From positions 24,132,464 through 24,196,463 of the forward strand of contig NC_054746.1 in assembly GCF_018143015.1 (NCBI RefSeq): a DNA stretch of 64,000 nt, read 5' to 3'. The stretch is from Lytechinus variegatus. Lineage: Eukaryota; Echinodermata; Echinoidea; Temnopleuroida; Toxopneustidae. A program made the translations under genes and the position numbers. Below the pieces are notes generated by a model, which had not been told where the DNA came from, searched no databases, and worked only from the letters and a program-made list of their open reading frames with translations. Below are positions 1 through 12,200 of this stretch, in pieces (the first letter of the stretch is position 1; each line of letters starts with the position of its first letter).

Positions 1-444
1 AATCACAATTTGAAGATAAACTATAGCCACTGTGGGTATGGTGGGATCTTCGGATGTCTGTAGTATGTAGGATTCATTACCCCCTTTTGTCTGGACTAAT
101 CATATCGGCGTGCTGAGATTCAAATACAACGTAGTTGAAACTGATTAGGTCATTATTATGTATAAACCTTTGTGAAATTTTCACAATATAGTGTTTCTGT
201 AATAACTGATAAAATGCTTTCCACGAGTCACATGGATCTCAATCCTACATTGACAAAGTATTCATTCATCGGGAATATACCAAAAATCAAACAAAATGTC
301 AACAGATTGTTTTAATTCTTGGCAGGGCACCGGGCGGGGCACTTAAGCCCTTGAGCTACACACTTTATGCACGTAGCTCTTTTAGCATACCTCAAATGAT
401 TTTTTAAAACAGATTATTGATATATGTATAGTATAGAGCCATGC

Positions 445-876
445 TAATGAGGAGACTGATGACATCACTCACTCGCTATTTCTTTTGTATTTTATTATAT
501 GATCTATGAAATATTCAAATTTTCTCCCTGTTGTGTAAAACAACGATTAATTCCTCCCTGAACATGTGCAACTAGCATTGTTTAATACCATATGGTTCGA
601 TCAAGTTAGTCATTATCGTCAAATCTGTAAAAAATAAAATATTGTATAATTCGAACACTTAAAAAGCAAAAGAAAGAGTGAGGGATATCACCCACTGTTT
701 CATTTGCATGTCTTTGAGTTGTGCATATCACTGTTTTGTGAAAATAAGCGAAACTTTAAAATGTCATAACTTTCTTATTATTCATCTCATTTGATGAAAC
801 TTTCAGCATAATGCTTGTTTGATTTCTTTCTATTTATTCAAATCAACATTTTTCTGGGGTGGACTTGACCTTTAAA
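445..876. repeat. MITE family A, truncated copy
   Basis: The right half ends GTGGACTTGACCTTTAAAG. The inner part (cactcactcgctatttcttttg, actttaaaatgtcataac) matches the full copies at 14.2, 32.3, 35.7, 44.2 and 62.1 kb. The left terminus is missing. It encodes no protein. Confidence 0.8.
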
Positions 877-1024
877 GATACATGAAGTATACAGGAAGTC
901 GATGAATTTGAAGTCAGAGAGTTCGAAGAGGGGCAGAATAAGCATGCTAGTAGGATCCATGGAATAAAACAAGCACTGCCGGTGTGTGCTGAAGTCACAC
1001 AAGGCGATTCTCTGGCTAACAACG
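843..1024 (-). CDS. Possible exon after a strong acceptor, running into a MITE
   Basis: A textbook polypyrimidine tract and AG (TATCCTTTCTTTTCAG) stands before 1024 on the minus strand. Two of three frames stay open. One gives VVSQRIALCDFSTHRQCLFY and onwards; the other gives a hydrophobic, Cys-rich stretch. Both stop just inside the MITE end. I do not recognise either peptide and no partner exon is proven. It may be chance. Confidence 0.2.
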
Positions 1025-2143
1025 CTGAAAAGAAAGGATAAAAGAGCAGCGTGGCATGTTGGCCCCAGGATGGCTTCGCAGATGGTTCATAAGTATTTAG
1101 ATGAATGATAAACAATGAGAAGCAAAAGGTGTCAACAATTTATAATTCCTTGGTCACAGCAAAACTGGTTCTTACAATATGATCTACACATATGCAAAGC
1201 GCAGTGGTACCACAGTGAGGTCCGGCGCCCGACTGTCATAAAGCGCAGGCCGACGTTGATCTTAAATGCCTTCATGAAGACACATATTTTAGCAATCAAC
1301 TGAAACATTCTCTTGATCCCTATCTTTCCATCTTCCATCACGATTATCATCATGCAATATTGCCATAATATCTCGTTTTATATATTCATTGGCAGAATGA
1401 ATATTGGTCCGGCGAAACAGTACTTTAGGCATATGAGACCTACGTTGAAATTATTGTTTTCTCATATTTTCCGAAAATCATTGTTCCTATACTTAATTTT
1501 GAACCGCTATCATTATTTTTCGCAACAATAACCTTTATCTGTCGCCTTTGATTGGGTTCCGACTGATAAGTGTCCAAAGACTTGTTTATTTCCAACTATT
1601 TTAGCAGAAATCAATGGATTTGGGCCTAACTTTGGTATTATGCTAATTTCAATTGTAAGGGGGCAATCCCTTGACACTTTCTCTGCACCCAGTGGCCAAT
1701 GGCGCAAAGGGTTGTACACGCCCAAGGCGCCAAATGCACAGAACGCAAAATGAGAAGGGGGAAGAAAAAATCGATAAAACATCAAATAATACAGGGTTAT
1801 CATTTATACTGGCGTGATTACGGCGCTACCCTTAGTACTGTCACTACTGAAGCCATAAGTAAAACGGGTACAATTTTTATACTTTTTCGGGCCCTATTTC
1901 TCCTAGATACGCCGCTTACCTACCCCCCCCCCTCCCCGGAAGATACTCATCCAATTACCATAGACTATGACTTATAGGTTTCTTGAGAGATAAGTGATGC
2001 CACCTTTTTATTACTTTTCAGCACATGAAAATATGGAGTATACTTCTTAATCTTTTGGTGAGTATGACCCATCAAAATGTGATGATGCACGCATGGTAGG
2101 GTAGAGGACACTGATACGCAGTGGGTTTATTTATGTGACTCAC
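1025..2143. other. Gap without supported genes
   Basis: Unique-looking AT-rich sequence with a poly-C tract near 1925. Short open frames on both strands lack convincing splice context or recognisable peptides. Confidence 0.5.
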
Positions 2144-2242
2144 CTGACCCGCTTTGGGTGCTTCGTCAATCATCCAGTCCAAGGGACTGCCATTTTGCAT
2201 TTTGATAACTGGTGTCTCTTTGCAACAAAGATGAGATATCAT
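2144..2242 (-). CDS. Possible small exon with strong donor
   Basis: An ATG at 2242 opens 33 codons ending KMQNGSPLDWMIDEAPKAGQ exactly at CAG|GTGAGT, in phase 0. The peptide looks protein-like but is not recognised. No matching downstream exon was found in the leftmost 2.1 kb, so any gene would continue outside the window. Confidence 0.25.
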
Positions 2243-3584
2243 ACTCTGATTTCATCTTTCGTCCACTTGATATGTTGAATCCATCATTCATGAGTTATGG
2301 AGACGTTTCGCACTGCACCGACTGTTTAAAATAGATTCCATGTCAAGTTTGCCAAGTGAAGGTTTTTGGACAATTCATTGCAATCTGGGTAAAACAAATG
2401 ACCCGCGATAATTTCACTTTCTCCTTCGAAGAGACGCAGATTGTGGTCAAAATGGTAGCATATCGGTCACATCTTACTTTTCCGTGTCACCCCCCCCCCC
2501 CAAAAAAAAGCCCCCAACAGTCCCTCTAGGGATCAAACTGACTTGGGATTTTCAGAGTGTATAGGTGGGAGGGAATTGTCCCTGGGGCACCAAAGTTTGA
2601 GGTATGCCGTCCTTTACACCAGGTTGTCACACGTCAGGATTGTTACCAGCCAATCAACAGTCAAAGGTAAATGTCATTGAAAGCGGGTCGGTAATTAGAA
2701 TCTTTCTAATGTTTATGAAATGGTACCAAGGGTTGTATGTGCCCATTGATGTTACGGGAAGGTTACGTATCACAGCGTTGCCAAAGCAGAAACACAGTAA
2801 TCGTCTGTTCAGCCTGTATTTAAGTGCATTTATTCAATACCTCCTGCCCCACAACATGAGATTGATCCTGATCCATATTATCATATTATCGTTGTTTAAT
2901 TAATTATGTATTTATCAGTTTTGAAATCATTTGCCGGGACGGCGCCGGGGGGGGGGGGGGTAGGGACCGTCAGTCTGTGAAAATAAATGGGGGAGTGGAG
3001 AATTCGGAAACAAGGATGATAAGGGGGAAGATGAGAAGAAAGAAGAGCATATAAATGGAGATTTATGTCGTCTAACTCGGTTTCTAACTCTATACCACTA
3101 CTGAAATGTATTCAATTAATAGAAAAATTATTTTAAATTTGATGGTAATCTAAATAACCTGGGGTCGTCAAACTTGGCATACCACTTAGGACGGGAACAT
3201 TCATGGTAATGATTCAATATTAATGATCTATACGCATGCATCCTACATTCTTGTCATTATCATCATTATTCTAATACTTGTTCGAAATAGCCAATCAGGG
3301 CACCTCACTCTTGTATTTACAATGCATAAGCTAGAGCGTGACATTTACATCGCGTCATTATAATACTTGGATGCTGTACCCGCAGACTTGCCTCTTTTAT
3401 AAACATTGATGGATATTAATGTGTTCATATATTAACATTTTGTTCGTTGCCACCTAGTGCACAGTAGTGTATGGGGGCATGCAAAAAAATGACGTAAGCG
3501 AACTTCATGTAACGGGTGTTTGCCTTTTCTTCAAATTTATTTGGTGCGGCGGGCTGGGTGACTGTTGTCACATACATAAAACCT
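2243..3584. other. Intergenic sequence, no gene seen
   Basis: AT-rich DNA with a poly-C/A tract near 2490 and a run of about 15 G at 2950. No splice-bounded coding segment was found. Confidence 0.5.
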
Positions 3585-3635
3585 CCACAGACACACACAC
3601 ACATACACACACACATACTCACACACATACATACA
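3585..3635. repeat. CA-rich microsatellite
   Basis: Interrupted (CA)n with catacata variants, directly left of a hairpin element. Confidence 0.85.
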
Positions 3636-3650
3636 TGCATACATACATAA

Positions 3651-3841
3651 TGCTGATGATAATGCTTTGGTTGCCAATGGAGTTTTTACTATTCACTCGA
3701 ATTTTCGACGTTCCTTCGTCTTCTTCAGGAGTTTATACAATGTGGACTACATTGTAAACTCCTCAAGAAGACGGAGGACCGTTGAAAATTCGAGTGAATA
3801 TTAAAAACTTTATTGGCAATGAAAGCATTATCATCAGTATT
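3651..3841. repeat. Foldback hairpin, arms about 90 bp
   Basis: gctgatgataatgctttgg on the left is mirrored by the reverse complement ending attatcatcag on the right. Inner arms include tattcactcgaattttc and gaaaattcgagtgaata. The centre lies near 3745 (caatgtggactacattg). Likely a MITE-like element. Confidence 0.85.
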
Positions 3842-5270
3842 ATTTTGTGACATTACTGAAGCCGATACGTGAACTTTAAGATGTTTGTACATATGTATAA
3901 TAAGTTAGTATTTATGCAATTTCTTAGGGACAAAGTGTAATATACTGAACTAAATCTTTGTAACTGGGAAATTGGTGCACTGGCAACGAGGGCTTCTATT
4001 TCGTGTGTATATGAACCAAGATTTACCGTGTTTCTCACTCTAACTAGCATACAAGACCGGGTACCGTTTCATAAAACTTTCTATCAATTGCTAGCTTTGA
4101 GTAATTGATACTAAAATGCCGTTTAATCGACAAAGAGCAAATTTGCCATGAAATTCCATGTAATATTTACTATATTGTATTGTGCATGTATTATAGCAAG
4201 TTTATCTGTGAATTATTTGTAATGACGACACAGGAGCGGCGCCATGAAAAGAGGGAAATATGAGATATTCATTTAAGACCAAATTAATTTATTTTTATAT
4301 TATGATACTTCTTGATTATTTGTTTCGCCTATTTTTTTAGATTACATTTGTCATTGGAATGGGTAGCACCACTAATATGTTTTGTGGTTGCTCTCTCATA
4401 CACACTTCATATATTTTGTTATTTTGCCAAAATGTTTATTCTTTGCTTCATAGATTATAGTTTGTTGGGTCTGCTTCATATTTGCCAGTCTGGACGGACT
4501 TGACCTTCAAGATTTAATAGAACAAATCATAGTAATGTGACTCGAAAGAAACTTGTAAAATGAGAAAGGGATATGCAGAACAAAATACCTCTGAAGTAGG
4601 AAAAAATACATCTATACAAGTGGTTGTTTAGTGCAGTGTTGTGATTTATTTCATGTCACGAGTGTTACCAAATATTTAATATTTGTATTGTCAGTATTAT
4701 ACTTAAACAATGATACCAAGGACAGCTCTTGTGATAATTAGTTCATACCTTAAACAGGAAAAAATGGGTAAAATATAAAAATAATAAAATGATAAATATT
4801 TCGAAATACTCAAAAATATTACCAATTTAATCAATGTTCTGGCCATGAACATATAGCTGATATGTATGTCTTGGAAAAAACATATATTTCCCCCAAAATA
4901 ACATGATTCATTGTTAATACTTACATGATGTAAAATTTGATTATTTCAAAGTCGTGAAGTTTTGAACGAGTTCGCAATATTTAGATTTCATTTCAAAATA
5001 TCCTGTAAATCAACTAAACATGATAACTGATACTAAAATATATGTCGTAAAATTGTCATATGTAATATATTAGAAAATATTGCAATAAATTTTACTGCAA
5101 TTCATGAATGATAATGGATGCATGGATATCTAGATTCATTAATTGCAGTCATACCTTACTTTAGCACAAATCAAATTTTAGTCCATGATTAAAAGAAGGT
5201 GATCTTTAAGGACATGTATGACAATTATGTCTTCATGACTACAGCTCTTTCACTAAATTTACAATGTTTA
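3842..5270. other. AT-rich intergenic DNA
   Basis: Strongly AT-rich without a supported exon or recognisable repeat. Confidence 0.5.
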
Positions 5271-5890
5271 TGCCCATGTCCGTCCGTCCGTCCCCCCCCC
5301 CCCAATTAGTTTCCGCGCAATAACTCGAAAAATATTCAACGGATTTAAATAATGTTTGGTGTGCAGGTAGATGACACCAAAATGCAGGCTAAATTTGAAT
5401 TCGGAGTCCGCAGGTCAAAGGTCACAGCTCTTTAAATATGCGAGTCGGTTTCCGCATGATAACTTATGAAATATTCAAAGGATTTAAAACAAAATTGGGT
5501 GTGTAGGTAGATGACACCAATATACAGATTAAATTCGAATTTGGAGTCCGCAGATCAAAGGTCACAGCTCATAATATATACGCGAGTTACTTTCCGCATG
5601 ATAACTTTGGAAATATTCACCAGATATAAAAAAAATGTTTGGTGTCTGACTGTCTGGGTAGATGACACCAAAATACAGTCAGGTCACATCAGATGACCTG
5701 ACTGTCAAATCTGCTGTCAGAGATTATTATAGAATTGGTGAGTCTTTAGGTCAAAGGTCTAAATGTGTTCATTATACAGTATGCACATTGGTTTCTGCAC
5801 GATATTAAGTTCAATCATATTGAATGAATGTCTGATCTCGTTAAGCGGGGGCATATGTGTCCTTTGGACACGTCAGATTTCTAGTTTTAG
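5270..5890. repeat. Element with about 140-bp internal tandem repeats
   Basis: Three diverged units begin at tttccgc near 5310, 5449 and 5591, each with ggtagatgacacca and caaaggtcacagctc. The right end carries cgggggcatatgtgtcc and ggacacgtcag. The layout resembles the two other repeat-bearing elements at 29.9 and 51.5 kb. Confidence 0.7.
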
Positions 5891-7226
5891 GTGTATAAAG
5901 TTTTTTTTTTCCTCAATCAGTTAATACACATACATGTATAATGGCTAGAAATTAAGAAGTCTTTTCAGTTAAAGAAAAATTCTAAACATGCACATCATTT
6001 TAGCAATGACATTATGAATAGATCAAAATATACTAGTCCACGCATGTATAGTGACTAAGCCATAGTTTTACAGAAATTAGCACTTATACCTTTATATTCG
6101 TATACTACCATATATAGTTCATATTGTATCACACTTTCCTTCATGGTAGTAGACCATGGTTAATAAGTTCGAAATGGATATTTAAATACTATATTCGGCC
6201 GAATTTCAACGTATCTAACCTGTGGTAACGAACTGGATTATATGAACAATCACTGAAGACCTTTCTTCATGCTGCAGAAACTCCACTTAATTAACATTTT
6301 TGAAAAGCTGAAATAACAAAAAATGTCCCTTCAAACAAATTCCAATTATTTCTGCTTAGTCGTCAATATCAAAACCGAAATCTAGTTTTGCTTAACCCTC
6401 AAAACAATAATAGTCTGATATGAATTCCTTCCAACTATTCAGTAGTATGATGAATACCATAGAGTACAAAGATAACAATCACTATAAGCGATTGCACCTT
6501 TCAGAAATTCAATTAATATCAGTAACAAATGGCAGAAAATTGGCACTAAATTCTTTCAGTTTTAGTGACACTGTTTTTCTTTCTGCCAGCACTGGACGTG
6601 TCAGCTTAAGAGCGCCTTATAGTTTAAATGAGTATTTTGATCAATAGCATGAAATGTGTATATCATCGGAAATTTAAGGAATAAAAAAACAAAAAAAAAT
6701 CCTTTTTAGACAATAGCTCGTCTGCTCTTAATGACATCATTATCCGTTTATGACCCAAAGCATTCCATTATTCAAGATGGGTTAAGTGTCTAGAGACAGT
6801 AGTTGTGATGGACATATTGCAATTTACAAAACAGCTTCACACACAATATTGTCATTTGATCTACATGTATTATCGCTAAATATTCGTCGATGTTTTTTCT
6901 ATATTTTTCTATTTTAATAAAGACAAACTTGACATCTCAGTCACGGATGATCCCCCTCCTCGATTTGCCGAGAAAAATTTGAGCTAGGGAATGTATAAAT
7001 CAGAGCGCATTCGTGTTTCATTATCAAAAAGATACGTTAGCCAATAAATTTCTGACCACTTGAATATTAATTTGCTTGACTCGTTTCGGTAAAAGTTATT
7101 TGGAAAAAGGGAGAATTCTTTGTGTTCATATTTATATACTGTGATAGAAAGAAATTTATGATAAACTTTTAAAATTATTTCAACATTTGTCCGGATATGT
7201 ACAAAATAGTTTGTACATTGAATAAC

Positions 7227-7228
<2 letters not shown>
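5891..7228. other. Intergenic DNA, nothing supported
   Basis: Short open frames (for example at 6420-6647 on the plus strand) have no domain, splice or codon signal. Confidence 0.5.
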
Positions 7229-7289
<61 letters not shown>

Positions 7290-7550
7290 GCTATTCCATC
7301 TTATTTCTTAATTCGAAAACCTTTGGCTACAATAACTTAAAGATTAGGCACGAAATCAAATGCTCGTGAACTGAGCTTTCTAAGAAACACATTATGAATC
7401 ACTAAACCAAAAATATGTATTTGTTTTCACATTCTCACAAATTTGTGGACAGATATATTAGAACAAGACTTTAGCATATCAGTAATGTGAATATATTTAG
7501 AAAAATAGAACAAATTTTGTAACTTGAATTAAAAAAACATTTTCATTACC

Positions 7551-7610
<60 letters not shown>

Positions 7611-7782
7611 GTAAAGAAATGGATGAAGAGAACAATTGTAGGCGTAGCTTAAATCAAGGTTCCCCAGAGCTATCAACCTTGATTTAAGCTACGCCTACCA
7701 TTGTTCTCTTCATCCATTCCTTTACACAATATTTAAAATAAAAGAGTTGCCAAAGCTGTTGTACATGTATAGCTTCACACAC

Positions 7783-7835
<53 letters not shown>

Positions 7836-8090
7836 GCTCTTCCATCTTATTTTTTAATTCGAAATACTTTGGCTACAATAACCTAAAGATAAGTCACGAA
7901 ATCAAATTATCTTGAACTGAACTGTCTTAGAAACTCATTATGAATCACTAATCCCAAAATATGTATTTGTTTTCACATTCTCACAAAATTTTGGACAGAT
8001 ATATATTAGAAAAAGACTTTGGCATATCAGTAATGTGAATATATTTAGAAAAATAGAACAAATTTCATAACTTGAATAAAAAAACATCAC
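7228..8090. repeat. Direct duplication of a (TA)n-headed block around a hairpin
   Basis: A block of about 300 bp beginning with (TA)n then aatgctattccatcttatttc (7230-7550) recurs at 7786-8090 with moderate divergence. Between them lies another (TA)n and the hairpin at 7607-7733. Period is about 555 bp. Confidence 0.85.
7607..7733. repeat. Near-perfect hairpin inside (TA)n
   Basis: attgtgtaaagaaatggatg on the left pairs with catccattcctttacacaat on the right. Arms are about 55-58 bp with very few mismatches and a loop near ttccccagagctatc. A TA microsatellite directly borders the left side. Confidence 0.9.
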
Positions 8091-8831
8091 GTAAAAAGAC
8101 TTTTTAAAGTTTGAATCTAATTAAGGTTTACATATTAACTCCTTTACAACCATGTAGTCATACTAACATTTATTCCTCTATTAAAGATCTATCCACATCT
8201 TTATTTAAAAGAAAACATGCGCAGAATTCTGCGTGGAAATCGTCACAATAATTTTCCTGTTCCTTCCCTAAGATGTAGTGAAATAGAGCATTCCTTGATC
8301 CGACTTCTTTAGTGTTAACCCCATATGTATTCTATCATGTTAACCAACAGCTGGTCCTTCCTCAAGGCTGCGATTTGTCACCGTTGCTCTTTAAAATCAT
8401 AACCCAGCTTTTTTTATTATTTATGCATCTAAGTATGTATTATACAGCATGTCTATAAATAGAATAGTAGACAATATTCACTCCTTTTAAGTACTAATAA
8501 TTAAAAAATATTCCTGTATTTTGAAGAAAAACCCTATATATATATTTCATTTCGAAAAACAAACCCCTTTTTTTTAAAGAATGAGTATTACGACATTACA
8601 ATTCTTCTCAAAGTATACCCACATCTGTTATTCCAACTTATTCATGTTTAAACTAGTTTCTGCTAATTAAGTGTCATGTTGTCAAGAGAGGAATTGAATG
8701 GGTACAGCAAAAATGGTCTTAAAAACAGTTAATAGTGTTTAAACAGCATCATACAAAAATAACAAAAGAGTACAATTAGGCCTTTGGTCCTATCATAGCA
8801 AATTATTTCCCTACATGGGCATAAAGATCCG

Positions 8832-8837
8832 TTTATT
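8832..8837 (-). promoter_or_regulatory. Candidate poly(A) signal of gene 1
   Basis: AATAAA on the minus strand about 140 bases past the stop codon of exon 7. It is the first canonical hexamer I see downstream. The motif is common by chance in AT-rich DNA. Confidence 0.35.
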
Positions 8838-8974
8838 TCAGATCGCGCTTCGCGCTCGCATTTTTTATCTATTCCTCACGAAGTCTTTCCCCAGTACATA
8901 AATACCGATCGACACGGGAAAAATATATGAAAACGTCCATGTTTAGCCAGGATGTTTAGATGGGTATTTCATGC

Positions 8975-9229
8975 TCATATTGCCAAGGTCATGAAAATAG
9001 TAGCTAGCAGTAATAAGAGAGAAGGAATGGGTCGGCAATCTGATGAACCAGCGTCCAGATTACAATAGTCGGTTGAACAGCATCTGTGGCACTCACTCAT
9101 GTGTATTCCTCCTGTAGGTTGAGCGTGTTTGCAGGACATGGATGGCATGTCCGCATTGTCACAATACATAGCTGTAGAGGCGCATTGGCGGACGATGGAT
9201 GTGTGTGTTATGTTCGAAGTCTTTAATGT
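8975..9229 (-). CDS. Gene 1 exon 7: C-terminal half of Ly6 domain, GPI signal, stop
   Basis: 255 nt including TGA; acceptor TTTATTTCAG. It continues [16 protein letters not shown] and reaches the diagnostic [11 protein letters not shown], matching the CC-x(3-5)-CN end of Ly6/uPAR domains. After CN come a small-residue region (AGSS, a plausible omega site) and a hydrophobic tail [16 protein letters not shown] to the stop, as in GPI-anchor signals. A sequon is present (NIT). Confidence 0.85.
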   Translation of the reverse strand, partial: TLKTSNITHTSIVRQCASTAMYCDNADMPSMSCKHAQPTGGIHMSECHRCCSTDYCNLDAGSSDCRPIPSLLLLLATIFMTLAI

Positions 9230-12200
9230 CTGAAATAAAATGGAAATAGCATAAAGATTGTGATATCCCAGTCAACAATCAATCATCGGTTTTCTTTGAG
9301 CAAAGGCCTCGATCTTGAAATATGAAGTCTTACAATGGAGAAATTGAAGGTTAATTTACACGGTTGATACGTTTTCTTTCTTATATTTTCCGGTTCATTT
9401 AGTTCCACCTACCATGATTGTAATCTCATTCTATTAAACTTTACCGTATGTGTCACCGAACAATACTTTCATTGCATTGATATATTATGATTTTTTTACA
9501 AACTAACGCTCACTTAGTTACCAAGAATGCGTATAGCGTTTCCATCTATTTGAATGCAGGATAAAAGAGCATTGTCGATTAAATGCCTTGCTCACGGGCA
9601 TAGTTGCCGCGGCTAGGGATCGAACCCCGGACATTTCATGTACGGTCAGGCGCCTTAGACCACTCGGCCACGGCACCTCTCAATAGTGCTTCCTCGCTAA
9701 TCCTGATACTATCCCATTCAATACGTACCAGACAACTCTCTCCAACCATACACATCTCAGTGGATCCCTCCAAAGTCAGTAGAATCCCACCAGCATAACA
9801 GAAGTCTGTTGCATCACTATCATCTGTGCTGCATACATGACATGTCAAATTCTGCAAAGGGTATAGCAAGGTCATCATTGCACTTTGAAAGGTTATCAGT
9901 ATCTTCTTCTTTTAAATAGCAAATATAACAATCACTAATCGTTACTATATCTTGATCATGCACGGTGCTGACGTACGTTTTTACAAAAATATGAAATATT
10001 GAGATGGAAAGTATTATACAATAAATAATTTCACAATTCGAAATGCTTAAGGGCCATTTTTCCAATTAAGCTCAGTAGATCGTAGAATTGAATAGTTTAT
10101 ACATAGACAAGGTAAATATCTAGTACTACAATTCGCCATACTGTCCATTTTTTTTGTTGGGGGTAATGGTTATTTCGCCGTTAACATTAAATCATTCATG
10201 CAGTTCATAACGGATTAATTTTAAAAGATATATGAGTATTGAAAAAATGCAAAAATCTCTTTTATCTTATACTGAAAATCTGGGAGTTCAGTTAGTTTCT
10301 TGATTTGTCCGTATTCAACCAATAGAAATTAAATTTTCCTTTACGAAAATTGCACCGTATGAAATGATAAAAACGGTAATAAACGGTTTGATGTATCACA
10401 TTTTAACATAAGTTAAGAAACACATTCATAGGAAATTCAAGTATAATTTGTTGCATCAGAAGAAATCACAAATGACTTCCCAAATTTGTAAAAAAAAATC
10501 AAAATGGAGAAATCATCTATAATACAATTGCGACAAATCAAATTAAAATATGCAGCAGAGAAGAAGCGGACTAAGAAGGAGTTAATCCAAGAAATGAAAG
10601 GGGGCAAGAGTAGAAATTAAAGGAATTGGAAAGGAAGGATAAAGAGAATAAATAATAAAATTCCGGTTCTACTTACCTGAATTCCATTGGATGCTGTATC
10701 AGGAGCCTCTGTTATTACTGCAAAAAAAAAAAAAAAGAAGTTTCAAACGTTAAGAGCTCAATAAGCCAAATGGTCAGTTGTTGGTCAAGATATCTATAAT
10801 TTGCAATAACGGTACGACTATCGTTCCGATCTTTTTTTTTTGTGGAAGGCATTTTTTTAACGTTTTGTATGCTGCTTGACTGGGCCACATTGACAGAGTG
10901 CCAACTGGGTGCTCTCATATCCGGGTTATGCCGGGTTACTGTCACATATTAAAATAGTTGATGATTTTAATTTCGACTAAAATGCTTATCATATGACAGG
11001 AATATACAGTACCTCTAATCCCGTAAAGAAGATTTTTTTTCCACTTTCGGCAGGGAGGTTTCATTCCTTTAATATCGCGAATCAACTATAATTAAATCCT
11101 TATCTTAAGAAGAAAACAAGAGTGAAACTTCCTCATCTACTCACAAGTAAGACTAGAGATCGTAATGTTGTAAGCGTTTCCCATCTCGTCTAAGATTGAG
11201 ATGTTGATATTATCAAGAATGAATTCAGTCAAAGCGCTCACGATGTCTTCATTGACATGAATAATGTCAAGAACAGTATGTATGGTAGAGGGGTCTAGAC
11301 TGATTCCTGGAACTTCTGCCGTGATTGGACAAGTGTCGTTCCAAATACCCGATGAAGCGTTACAGAAAGCATATTCGATCTGTAGTTCGAAGTTTCATAA
11401 AACACAGCCCAATATATTTTATCAGAGAAGACGAATTGTATTACAATTTGTCCTTACAAATTTTTAATACAAGAAACACAAATATAAATGCAATAATATT
11501 TTTTCTTATTTTGTATCAGCTATTTCGATGAACAAATTGCACGTATGGTCCTTTCATGAGATCTGTTTTTTCACTAACGCTCTGGAGGGTAAGCCTATTT
11601 ATATTACTTTTTCTCCTCAGGCACTTCATAAAGCACTTCTTCAGAAAGGACTGTGCGCACACGTGGAATATTGAGCACCTAAAAAGTTATCTCATACATG
11701 CAAATACTCCACACGATTTTATTTTCAACAATGATTTATGATGTGACAATCAGTACCCCCACCTATGTCAAATTTAGCTTATTTGATTATTGTGAACCCT
11801 ACTTAGCTTGCATAAAGTTAGCTTTTGGAACACCACTGGAATCTAAGCCTCCGTCCATTCTCACCTTAACATCTTTACACCTTTGTTCCGTGTAGTAACC
11901 TATATATTACCTGGAGAATCTATTCAAGTGATAACCTCTAATGCCACTTTTCAATTGTTCTGCCATCAACACCCGATTAAAAAATAGTTCGTTTGAGGTA
12001 CCGATAACCAGGATTTCAATTCATTAAAATGATAAATTGAAGGTAGATTAAATGAAAATACGACTCACTCTTTCTTTCCAGTTCTGTGCGGCTATCATGA
12101 ATTCAATTGTGGAAGTATCGGTTAACGCTTCATCGAATTCCTCACCGTAGATAGATATTGCCACACGTATAGAAGCTATTGTTTTGTCTGTATTTTTAAT

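Noticed and set aside
9608..9681. Functional tRNA-Leu gene
   Set aside because: Acceptor and box A/B sequences are present, but no anticodon stem can be formed and the T stem has a mismatch. It continues into a SINE body.
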